Part shown: piece after piece, positions 53,691 to 61,180 of the stretch
Layout of the letters: every line of letters begins with the position of its first letter
How positions within the stretch are numbered: position 1 is the first letter of the stretch
Assembly (NCBI GenBank): GCA_964462035.1
Contig: CAYXAP010000010.1
Location: 62,001 to 126,000, forward strand
Direction of reading: 5' to 3'
DNA from: UBA1660 sp964462035
GTDB lineage: Bacteria > Myxococcota_A > Polyangia > Polyangiales > Houyiibacteriaceae
Length of the DNA stretch: 64,000 nucleotides
The notes under the pieces: model-generated
Seen by the model: only the letters and a program-made list of their open reading frames with translations
The model's database searches: none
Told to the model about the DNA's origin: nothing
Program-made: the position numbers and the translations under genes

Positions 53691-55490
53691 GTGCTCGGGT
53701 CGCTCAGAGTCTCTCGCGCGACCCTGCTTCTGGTCGGCTTCGGCGTCGTCCATCCTGCCCTGGCGATCGGCCAAGGTGCCGAGCTCACACCGCCGCCCGG
53801 CTCGTCGAGCGAACCCGCTCCGCAGGCTCCGGTGGAGGCGTCGGCACCGCAGGGCGCTCCGGCACCACCGGCGGGCGCGGGTGACACTCAAGCCGGGGTC
53901 GCATTCGGCGAGATCGATCGCGCGACCGTGCGGGTCTTCGCGGTCAGCAACGTCGGCCACGAGACCGTCCGCGGTCGCTTTCAAGCTCGCGTCATCGGCC
54001 TCCCCGAGGCCGGCCACGGCACCGGTGTGGTCGTCGATCCGCGCGGCGTCATCGTGACGGCCAAGCACGTCGTCGACGGCGCCCGTCACGTAGCGGTGCG
54101 GCTCCCCGGCAATGGCCCCGTGCTGCCGGCGACGGTGGTGCATCGGGACACCGACCTCGATTTCGCCATCCTGTTGGTGAAGACCCCGACCCCGCTCACC
54201 ACGATCACGCTCCCCGAGAGCGTCCCTCGGCTTCGCGTTCGACAGACCGTCGACGCCATCGGCTATCCCTTCGACGCCGACCGCCGCCAGCCGCAGTCGG
54301 CGCGGGGGATCATCAGTGGCGTCTTGGACGACGGACACCTACAGCTCGACATGGCGCTCAATCCCGGAAACTCGGGTGGTCCGCTCCTGGACGAAGCCGA
54401 GACACTGGTCGGGATCGTCGTCGCTCGCGCCGACCCGACGAGCGGCGCCCAGGGCATCGGCATCGCGGTGCCCATCGCTCCGGTTCGCGCCGCCTATGAC
54501 CAGGTGCGGCGGGGTGGGGCGCTCTCGCGCGCCTATCGCGCGCTGCGCGACGATGCCGAGGAGCGGGCTCGCTCCGCCGAAGTGGTGGACGCGCTCGTTC
54601 GCCTCGGCGGTCTCGACCTCCTTCAGGAAGCCGCCGACTTCGTGGACAGCCCCGAGGCGAGTCAGCGAATCGACCGGCTCCGCGCGATGGCGGAGCGCAC
54701 CCAGAACGCCGACCTGCTCGCGCTCCTGGCCGCGTACTTCTGGGATGCCGCGCAGGTGATGGTGGAACGCGCCGGTGGGCATCCGAACCCCTCGCGAATG
54801 CCCCCTGGAGCGGCACGAGACCTCGCCGACGATCTGTGGCGCCGCGCGATCGATGTCGCGAACCGAGCGCGGCGCGCGGACCCCAGCGTGGTTCAGCGCT
54901 CGCCCTTCATCGGCTATCTCACCGGCTCGCCGACGGCGCAGGGAGCGATTCGGCACAACTCGCTCCGGAACGTGGCCCCGGAGCGACCACCCCAGCGGGC
55001 GCGAGACACCCGCGAGCGACTTCGTTGGAGCCCTTGGCTCCACGCGGGCCTCGCGTTCTCCTTCGGGAGCGACGCGGACGGCGTGGGCTTCGGCGTTCGG
55101 CTCAGTCTGCTGCTCCCTTTCGGTTCGGGGGGCGGGAAGACCGGCTTCAAGTTCCGGCTGGTCGGGGGCGGAACCCTCGACGTGGGGATGCACGACGGAA
55201 GCGCCTCCTACTTCGGCGGCAGCGACCTGGGGTTCGCCATCCGCGGCGGCGGCGAGAAGATGGGCGTCGCGCTCTTCCTCTTGTGGTCCCAAGGCATCTA
55301 TCGCGGACCCACGGATTCCTGTTGGTCGGGCTCGGTCTGCATCGACTCCGAGTGGACCCCGATCGGCGTGCACGCCGGTCTGAGCCTCAAGATCCGCGAT
55401 TTCCACGTGGGGTTCAGCGTGCGTTGGATCGCGCTCCCATACTCCACCGTCACCACGCTGGCCCTGCCCGAGTTCTCCTGGCGCTTCTGA
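53691..55490 (+). CDS. Trypsin-like S1C serine protease with C-terminal barrel-like domain
   Basis: The 599-residue protein starts at GTG 53691 with a signal peptide (LLLVGFGVVHPALAIG). A Pro-rich linker leads to an HtrA/S1C-like protease: GHGTGVVVDPRGVIVTAKHVV with H126, TDLDFAILLV with D157, GIISG, and NPGNSGGPLLDE with S228. No PDZ domain follows. Instead come ~180 helical residues (repeated acidic helices, 290-420) and a ~150-residue strand-rich end (GLAFSFGSDADGVGF, GFKFRLVGGGTLDVG, FSWRF terminus) that looks like a small outer-membrane barrel. The linked protease-barrel layout is unusual. It is a likely envelope protease. Confidence 0.85.
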   Translation: MLGSLRVSRATLLLVGFGVVHPALAIGQGAELTPPPGSSSEPAPQAPVEASAPQGAPAPPAGAGDTQAGVAFGEIDRATVRVFAVSNVGHETVRGRFQARVIGLPEAGHGTGVVVDPRGVIVTAKHVVDGARHVAVRLPGNGPVLPATVVHRDTDLDFAILLVKTPTPLTTITLPESVPRLRVRQTVDAIGYPFDADRRQPQSARGIISGVLDDGHLQLDMALNPGNSGGPLLDEAETLVGIVVARADPTSGAQGIGIAVPIAPVRAAYDQVRRGGALSRAYRALRDDAEERARSAEVVDALVRLGGLDLLQEAADFVDSPEASQRIDRLRAMAERTQNADLLALLAAYFWDAAQVMVERAGGHPNPSRMPPGAARDLADDLWRRAIDVANRARRADPSVVQRSPFIGYLTGSPTAQGAIRHNSLRNVAPERPPQRARDTRERLRWSPWLHAGLAFSFGSDADGVGFGVRLSLLLPFGSGGGKTGFKFRLVGGGTLDVGMHDGSASYFGGSDLGFAIRGGGEKMGVALFLLWSQGIYRGPTDSCWSGSVCIDSEWTPIGVHAGLSLKIRDFHVGFSVRWIALPYSTVTTLALPEFSWRF

Positions 55491-55497
55491 CGATCTC

Positions 55498-55512
55498 CGG
55501 GCGGCGCGCCCG
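55498..55512. terminator. Short G+C hairpin between convergent genes
   Basis: CGGGCG (55498-55503) pairs with CGCCCG (55507-55512) around a GCG loop, between the protease stop and the end of the minus-strand zinc-ribbon gene. No T-run follows, so it is weak. Confidence 0.35.
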
Positions 55513-55527
55513 CCGTTCGGGGAGCCC

Positions 55528-56025
55528 TTAGAAGTTCCAGTGCTCCGGGAGCGCCGACTCGCACAGGCTGCACGTGAAGTCGCCGTCCTTCACCACATTG
55601 CGCTCACCACAGCCGGGGCATTTGCGGAAGACGACCGCGTGCGAGAACGACGGGGGCACGCCGATTCCAGCGCTCGTGAACGCGGCGCTCACCGCGTCGT
55701 AGCAACTCGCGTCGGGGCAGTATCCGGACGAGTAGTTGCTGAGCCAGAGTGCCTCGCCGTCCGGGTCGAGCTGGGCTTCTCCGGCGCCCAGTACGTCGTC
55801 GCCGCCCGCGCAGGCGACGTGCTCGGTGCGCCGGTGGGCGAGGAGCAGTCGGCCCTCGGGCACGACCACATACGTCGCCCAGCCCTCCGCTGCAGGGTCT
55901 TCGGCGTCGAGCTGCTGGAGCCACGTTCGTAGCTGGCCGACGGTCGCGATGTGGCGTCCCAACGGCTGGTTGGCGCAGGCGAGTCGGATGCTCTCGGGCC
56001 CGACGTAGCTGTAGTGGCGTCGCAT
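55528..56025 (-). CDS. Conserved hypothetical protein with C-terminal zinc ribbon
   Basis: Starting at ATG 56025 (MRRHYSYVGPESIR), this 165-residue protein has a compact N-terminal domain with EHVACAGGDDVLGAGE and LWLSNYSSGYCPDASC. It ends in a treble-clef-like zinc ribbon, KCPGCGERNVVKDGDFTCSLCE, followed by LPEHWNF. It looks like a widespread uncharacterised bacterial family sharing these motifs; I know no function. The gene is divergent from sctU/flhB, and an upstream extension of the frame would overlap it. Confidence 0.75.
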   Translation of the reverse strand: MRRHYSYVGPESIRLACANQPLGRHIATVGQLRTWLQQLDAEDPAAEGWATYVVVPEGRLLLAHRRTEHVACAGGDDVLGAGEAQLDPDGEALWLSNYSSGYCPDASCYDAVSAAFTSAGIGVPPSFSHAVVFRKCPGCGERNVVKDGDFTCSLCESALPEHWNF

Positions 56026-56111
56026 GGCGCCCGGAACGTAGGCATCTTTCGAAGGCAGGCACGCTTCTCGACGCAACTGACGTCCCACCGGGCTGATAAG
56101 GTCGGCACGCC

Positions 56112-57164
56112 ATGGCGAGCGAGAAGACCGAGGAGCCCACACCCAAGCGGTTGCGCGAGGCGCGCCGCAAGGGGCAGGTGCCCAAGAGCCGGGAGCTCGG
56201 GACGGCTGCGGTGGTGCTCGCGACCGGTGGCGCGCTAATGGCGACGGGGGAGGGCGCGCTGGCGGAGCTGCGGGCGCTCTTCTCGCTGACCTTCGGGGCG
56301 GTGGAGAGCGGCATGGCGCCCCTGGCGGTGCTCGACGCGGGGCTGGCGACCGGCGCTGCGCTCATCGTGCCGGTGTTGCTCGCGGCGATGGCCGCGGGGA
56401 CGATGGCGAGCTTCCTCCAGGTCGGGCCGATGCTGACCATGGAGCCCGTGAAGCCGCAGCTGAAGCGGCTCGACGTGATCCAGGGCATCAAGAACCTCTT
56501 CACCCGGCGCCAGCTGATGGAGCTGGTCAAGACGCTGCTCAAGATGGTGATCGTCGGCTACGTGCTCTGGCAGGTGCTCCGCGACGGGGTCCGCGGGATC
56601 GTCGGGCTCGCGGGTCGCGACGCGGTCGCGGCCCTCGAAGGCACGGGCTCGGTGGTCACGTCGCTGCTCTTCCGGGTCGGGGGCGCGGTGCTCGGCATCG
56701 CGATCCTCGACGTCTTCTATCAGCGCTGGCAGCACCGCCGGGACCAGCGGATGACCAAGGACGAGGTGAAGCGTGAGTACAAGGACGCCGAGGGTGACCC
56801 GCACGCCAAGCAGGAGCGCGAGCGAGTCCACCGCGAGATCGTGGAGCACGACGCGGTCGAGCAGGTGCGCGACGCGGACGTGCTGGTCGTGAACCCGACG
56901 CATCTGGCGGTCGCCCTTCGCTACGACGAGGACACGGCCGAGGCGCCGATGGTGCTCGCGAAGGGGCAGGAGCACCTCGCCCAGCGGATGATCCAGGCCG
57001 CCAAGGAGTCCGGCGTGCCGATCATGCGCGACGTTCCCCTCGCGCGTGCGCTCTACGAGCTCGAGCGGGGCGACGAGATCCCGGAGACCCTCTACGAGGC
57101 GGTCGCGGCGGTGCTCCGCGCGGCCTGGGACGAGCGCGGCGGCCGACCGGAGCGTGACCAGTGA
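56112..57164 (+). CDS. Type III secretion export-gate protein SctU/FlhB
   Basis: The 350-residue protein has the FlhB/SctU N-terminal signature EKTEEPTPKRLREARRKGQ, four membrane helices (between ~28 and ~215) and a cytosolic C-domain with the autocleavage motif NPTH (N261-P262), where self-cleavage switches export specificity. Length fits both the flagellar and the injectisome families. No flagellar gene is present, and the neighbours are a short unknown gene and a TPR gene, so an injectisome-type SctU is more likely. It may be an orphan, as other SctRSTV genes are not in the window. Its stop overlaps the next start by 4 bases. Confidence 0.88.
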   Translation: MASEKTEEPTPKRLREARRKGQVPKSRELGTAAVVLATGGALMATGEGALAELRALFSLTFGAVESGMAPLAVLDAGLATGAALIVPVLLAAMAAGTMASFLQVGPMLTMEPVKPQLKRLDVIQGIKNLFTRRQLMELVKTLLKMVIVGYVLWQVLRDGVRGIVGLAGRDAVAALEGTGSVVTSLLFRVGGAVLGIAILDVFYQRWQHRRDQRMTKDEVKREYKDAEGDPHAKQERERVHREIVEHDAVEQVRDADVLVVNPTHLAVALRYDEDTAEAPMVLAKGQEHLAQRMIQAAKESGVPIMRDVPLARALYELERGDEIPETLYEAVAAVLRAAWDERGGRPERDQ

Positions 57165-57499
57165 GCGCGATCCGCATCGGCGCGGCGCTCCGGCGAGAGC
57201 TGCCGGCGCTCGAGGAGCTCCAGGCGCAGGGGCCGGTGGTCCCCGATGCCGAGGGGCAGGAGCTCGCGCTCCGGGTGCCTGCGCGCGCCGTCGGCGTCGT
57301 CGCGACACCGATGGCGGCGCCTTCGCAGCGCGCACTGACCTCGTTGGTGGCGACCACCGGTCGACTGCGCGAGCCGGGTGCGCTGACCTCGCTCGGTGAG
57401 GCCGCCGGCCCGGTCGTCGCGATGCTCGACGCGGTCGAGGAGCTGCTCGCCATGGGGCGCTCGGTGGACCACCAGCGCAAGCTCGGAGTCCGCGCGTGA
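57161..57499 (+). CDS. Hypothetical protein in the sctU operon
   Basis: This 112-residue protein starts at GTG 57161, overlapping sctU by 4 bases. It is soluble and Ala/Leu-rich, with a basic start and two helices at the C-terminus (GPVVAMLDAVEELLAMG). It has no motif I know. Its place between sctU and a TPR gene suggests a type III accessory or chaperone-like role, which is inference. It overlaps the next gene by 4 bases. Confidence 0.65.
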   Translation: MSAIRIGAALRRELPALEELQAQGPVVPDAEGQELALRVPARAVGVVATPMAAPSQRALTSLVATTGRLREPGALTSLGEAAGPVVAMLDAVEELLAMGRSVDHQRKLGVRA

Positions 57500-57852
57500 G
57501 CCTGCTCGGCGTGCCCGATGACGCCCTCGAGGCTGCCCGCTGGCTCGCCTGGCAGGCGGCGTCCGCCGGGAAGCTCGAGCTCGCTCAGCGGGTGCTCGAT
57601 GGGCTCGTGGTGCTCGACCCGCGCAACGCGCCCGCTGCCGTGCTCCGCGCGGAGGTCGCGCTTCGCCGGGGCGATGCCAGCAGAGCGCACGAGGCGGCCG
57701 GTCGGGCGCTGCAGATCGCGCCGCGTGACCCGGCCGCGCTCCTGGCCTACGGTCGCGCGCTCCTCGCCCTGGGCGAGACCGCGGATGCCCGGCGCTGGCT
57801 CGGCTCCGCGGCGGCCGCCGGCTCCCCGCTGGCCCGCGCACTGGTTGCATGA
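57496..57852 (+). CDS. TPR protein, type III chaperone-like
   Basis: The 118-residue protein starts at GTG 57496 and consists of about three TPR repeats: AARWLAWQAASAGKLELAQR, AAVLRAEVALRRGDASRAHE and ALLAYGRALLALGETADARR. Small TPR proteins act as translocator chaperones (SycD/LcrH-like) or gate accessories in type III systems. It is inside the overlapping operon between the unknown gene and priA, both junctions being 4-base overlaps. Confidence 0.75.
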   Translation: MSLLGVPDDALEAARWLAWQAASAGKLELAQRVLDGLVVLDPRNAPAAVLRAEVALRRGDASRAHEAAGRALQIAPRDPAALLAYGRALLALGETADARRWLGSAAAAGSPLARALVA

Positions 57853-60110
57853 GCACCGAAGCCGACATCATCCGAGAGCCTTTCGTCGAGGTCGCCATCC
57901 CGGTGCCGCTCCGGCGCCTCTTCACGTACCGCGTGCCCGAGGGGCTCGAGCTCTGCGCCGGTGACCGGGTGGCGGTCCCCTTCCACCGCCGCAAGGTGGC
58001 TGGCTTCGTCGTTGGCGGGAGAGCGGAGCCGCCCGAGGGCGTGACCCGGATCATGAAGGTGGCCGGCAAGCTCGAGCGGGATCCGGTTTTCCCCGCCGAG
58101 CTGCTCACCTTTCTCGAGCGCGCCGCGACCTACTACATGTCGCCGCTCGGCGAGGTGCTGCGCGCCGCGGCACCCGCGATGCCCAAGGGCGCGATGAAGC
58201 GGCTCCGCGAGGGCGGCTTCCTGGAAGAGGGTGAAGACCTCGCGGGGAAGAGCGTGGGGCGACGACTGGAGCTCTTCGCCACGCGAACCGAGGCCGAGCC
58301 GACCAAGCGGCTCGGCGAGCGTCAGCAGCGGGTGCTCGATGGACTGGACGGCGAGACGCCGCTGACGAAGCTGCGCGCGATCGAGCCGACGGCGCGTTCG
58401 GTGCTGAAGGCGCTGGCCAAGCGGGGGCTGGTGACGCTCGAGGAGCGGGAGATCGAGGACGACCTCTTCGCCGAGCCGGTCGAGCGGGACAGCGCACCGA
58501 CCCCGACGCCGGCGCAGGCGCTGGCGATGGAGCAGCTCACCGGGGCGCTCGGGGGCGGCGGCGCGTTTCTGCTCCACGGCGTGACCGGCTCGGGCAAGAC
58601 CGAGGTCTATCTCCGCCTGATCGACGAGGCGCGCGCGAAGGGCCGCGGCGCGCTGGTGCTCGTGCCGGAGATCGCGCTCACTCCGCAGCTGGTGTCGCGC
58701 TTTCGCGCGCGCTTCGGTGACGACCTCGCGGTGCTCCACAGCGCGCTCAAGGATCGCGAGCGCGACATCGCGTGGCGCCGGCTGCGGCGTGGGGAGGTGA
58801 GCCTCGCGGTCGGCGCGCGCTCGGCCCTCTTCGCGCCGGTGCCGAACTTGGGCGTGGTGATCGTCGACGAGGAACACGACGGCTCCTTCAAGCAGGAGGA
58901 CGGCTTCCGCTACCACGCGCGGGACATGGCGCTCTTGCGCGCCCATCGGGCCGGCGCGGTGGCCGTGCTCGGGAGCGCGACCCCCTCGCTCGAGTCCTTC
59001 GAGAACGCGCGCCGAGGGCGACTGACGCTGCTCACCCTGCCGGAGCGCGCGACCAAGCGACAGCTCCCGCCGGTCGAGATCGTCGACCTGCGGCGGCAGC
59101 CGCGAAGTCCTTCCGGAGAGTCGTTGCTGAGCGGAACGCTCCACCGTGCCATCGAGCGTTGCGTCGACGCGGGCGACCAGGCGATCCTCTTCCTGAACCG
59201 GCGCGGCTTCGCGCCTTCTGTTCGCTGCACCGCGTGTGGCAAGCAGGTCGAGTGCCCTGCCTGCAGCGTCGCGCTCACCGAGCATCGCCGGACGCACCGG
59301 TTGCGTTGCCACTACTGCGATTTCCAGCGCGCGGTGCCGACTCGCTGTGACACCTGCGAAGCACCCGCGCTCGAGCCGATGGGTCTGGGCACCGAGCAGC
59401 TCGAGGACCGGCTCGCCGAGGTCTTCGCGCCGGCGCGGGTGGCGCGCTTGGACCGCGACGTGGCCAGTGGCCGGACGGTGGAGGCCATCCTCGATCGGCT
59501 GCGGCGGCGCGAGGTCGACATCCTGGTCGGGACCCAGATGGTCACGAAGGGCCACGACTTGCCCGGCGTGACGCTCGTCGGCGTCATCTTGGCGGACCAC
59601 TCGCTCGCGTTTCCCGACTTCCGTGCGGCCGAGCGCACTTTCCAGCTGCTGGCCCAGGTCGCCGGGCGCGCCGGCCGCGGCGAACGCGAGGGGAAGGTCT
59701 TCTTCCAGACCTTCAACCCGGACGCGGTATCGATCCAGGCCGCGGCCAAGCACGACTACGAGGCCTTCTTCCAGGCCGAGTCGGCGGCGCGCCGGGAGCA
59801 CCTCTATCCGCCGCACGGGCACCTGATCGCAATCCGGGTGGACGACCCCAACGAGGATCGGGCTCGCGACTCGATCGGTAAGCTGGCGAGCGTGGCGCGG
59901 CGCTACACCGCCGACCGGGTCGAGCTCCTCGGGCCGAGCCCGGCGCCGATCGGCAAGCTCCGCACGCGCTATCGCTACCGCTTCATGCTGCGCTCGGCAG
60001 ACCGCCCGGCGCTCCGCAAGGTCGGCGCCGCGGTCGCCCATGCGATCGACGAGGGGCTGGCGAGCCCGAGCCGGGCGAGCGTCGACGTGGATCCGGTATC
60101 GATGCTCTAG
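57849..60110 (+). CDS. priA: Primosomal helicase PriA
   Basis: The 753-residue protein has PriA's 3'-end-binding N-terminus (VEVAIPVPLRRLFTYRVPEG), the helicase core with GVTGSGKTEVYLRLI (~244-258) and DEEHDGSFKQED near 341, eight zinc-binding cysteines between ~460 and 505 (CTACGKQVECPAC ... CHYC ... CDTC), then GTEQLEDRLAEVF and LVGTQMVTKGHDLPGVTLVGV. It restarts stalled forks by loading the replisome. It overlaps the TPR gene by 4 bases, so this housekeeping gene is read with a type III secretion gene. Confidence 0.96.
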   Translation: MSTEADIIREPFVEVAIPVPLRRLFTYRVPEGLELCAGDRVAVPFHRRKVAGFVVGGRAEPPEGVTRIMKVAGKLERDPVFPAELLTFLERAATYYMSPLGEVLRAAAPAMPKGAMKRLREGGFLEEGEDLAGKSVGRRLELFATRTEAEPTKRLGERQQRVLDGLDGETPLTKLRAIEPTARSVLKALAKRGLVTLEEREIEDDLFAEPVERDSAPTPTPAQALAMEQLTGALGGGGAFLLHGVTGSGKTEVYLRLIDEARAKGRGALVLVPEIALTPQLVSRFRARFGDDLAVLHSALKDRERDIAWRRLRRGEVSLAVGARSALFAPVPNLGVVIVDEEHDGSFKQEDGFRYHARDMALLRAHRAGAVAVLGSATPSLESFENARRGRLTLLTLPERATKRQLPPVEIVDLRRQPRSPSGESLLSGTLHRAIERCVDAGDQAILFLNRRGFAPSVRCTACGKQVECPACSVALTEHRRTHRLRCHYCDFQRAVPTRCDTCEAPALEPMGLGTEQLEDRLAEVFAPARVARLDRDVASGRTVEAILDRLRRREVDILVGTQMVTKGHDLPGVTLVGVILADHSLAFPDFRAAERTFQLLAQVAGRAGRGEREGKVFFQTFNPDAVSIQAAAKHDYEAFFQAESAARREHLYPPHGHLIAIRVDDPNEDRARDSIGKLASVARRYTADRVELLGPSPAPIGKLRTRYRYRFMLRSADRPALRKVGAAVAHAIDEGLASPSRASVDVDPVSML

Positions 60111-60140
60111 CAGCCCTCGAGGCTCGGACAGCCGCCCCGC

Positions 60141-61076
60141 TCAGTTCATGATCCCGCTGAAGCCGCTGTACACCTCGGTGGCCTCGCAGAACGCGAACCC
60201 GCGCTCGTCCGCGTCCGCGAGAGCCTCGCGCAGCTTGCGAACCGAAGTCCGCATCTGCCCGATCTCCTGACCCGGCTCGTCGTAGACCGCGGCCAAGGTC
60301 TCGTGTTGCTCGTCGATCGCCTCGCGTACCGAATGGACGCTCGGTCCCGTCAGATAGCCGCCCACCATGTAGTTCTCGGTGATCGTCGGGGGCGCGAACG
60401 GGCTGAGATGCTCGTGCTCGGCGATCGCGCCCAGAAGCGGGGAGGGCGGCCCGAAGGCGTCCCCTCCGTGACCGCGAGCCTCGGCGATCAGGTTGGTCGG
60501 CCAGACGTACCCACGGTCCATCCAACCGGGTCGCAGGTCGGCGACGAAGCGAAGCACCGCAAAGGGGACCTCCCGCTCGAGGAGCTCGCGGGCAGGGGCG
60601 TGGTCTCCGCTCGGCAGCGCGATGGGCGCGTTCACGTCCGCCCCCTCCCAGGCGCGGCGAAGGAGGCAGAGGCTGCCGCCGATCTGCTCGGCCAGCGCAG
60701 CGTCGTCCGGGAGCTGGCCGCCGTCGTCCGGCGAGACCCGTTCGACGAGCGCGGGGTCCAGGTGAGCGATCATCTCGCGGGCGATCGCGTCGACCTCGTC
60801 GACGGCGGCGCTCAGGTAGCGGTCGATCGCGGTCCCGATGCCCTCGTCGACCGTGATGAAGAAGGGTCTGCCCCACACGTGCAGGTGAGCGTCGAAGCCC
60901 GCGACACCGTCGATGTGGGTGAGTCCGAGCCCCCAGGCGTTCGCGCGGAACCGGACCTTCGCGATGCGAACCGCGTCGGCGACGAGATCGTCGATCGGTG
61001 CGCCGTGCAAGATGTGCCCCAGTGCCCGCTCGACCAGCGATTCGTCGACGGGGTGGTGGCTGGTGTCGAAACCCAT
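60141..61076 (-). CDS. Hypothetical cytosolic protein
   Basis: Starting at ATG 61076 behind AGGAGA, this 311-residue protein has no signal peptide or membrane helix. It is acidic and opens HHPVDESLVERALGHILHG. Segments such as GLTHIDGVAGFDAHLHVWG and MDRGYVWPTNLIAEARGHGG are compatible with an alpha/beta domain, but no family is recognised. The C-terminus is helical. It converges with priA and is divergent from the receiver-like gene. Confidence 0.65.
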   Translation of the reverse strand: MGFDTSHHPVDESLVERALGHILHGAPIDDLVADAVRIAKVRFRANAWGLGLTHIDGVAGFDAHLHVWGRPFFITVDEGIGTAIDRYLSAAVDEVDAIAREMIAHLDPALVERVSPDDGGQLPDDAALAEQIGGSLCLLRRAWEGADVNAPIALPSGDHAPARELLEREVPFAVLRFVADLRPGWMDRGYVWPTNLIAEARGHGGDAFGPPSPLLGAIAEHEHLSPFAPPTITENYMVGGYLTGPSVHSVREAIDEQHETLAAVYDEPGQEIGQMRTSVRKLREALADADERGFAFCEATEVYSGFSGIMN

Positions 61077-61166
61077 GCGATCTCCTGTGCGCGAGGGTAC
61101 CCGATCGCGGCTGCGCGGTCGGACCGCTGCGTCGAGGATCGCGAGCGAAGGCCCTGCCGGACCCTG

Positions 61167-61172
61167 TATACT
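61167..61172 (+). promoter_or_regulatory. -10 box TATACT 8 bases before GTG 61181
   Basis: TATACT is the best -10 hexamer in the window and ends 8 bases before the GTG start, with no ribosome binding site between. Transcription probably starts at or beside the start codon. There is no TTG-type -35. Confidence 0.5.
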
Positions 61173-61180
61173 CCGCCGCC

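Noticed and set aside
56026..56142. Longer start for the zinc-ribbon gene
   Set aside because: It would run into the sctU start on the opposite strand; MRRHYSYVG at 56025 looks like the natural N-terminus.
57747..60041. A 2.3-kb minus-strand frame opposite priA
   Set aside because: priA on the + strand has all helicase motifs and zinc cysteines; the shadow has none.
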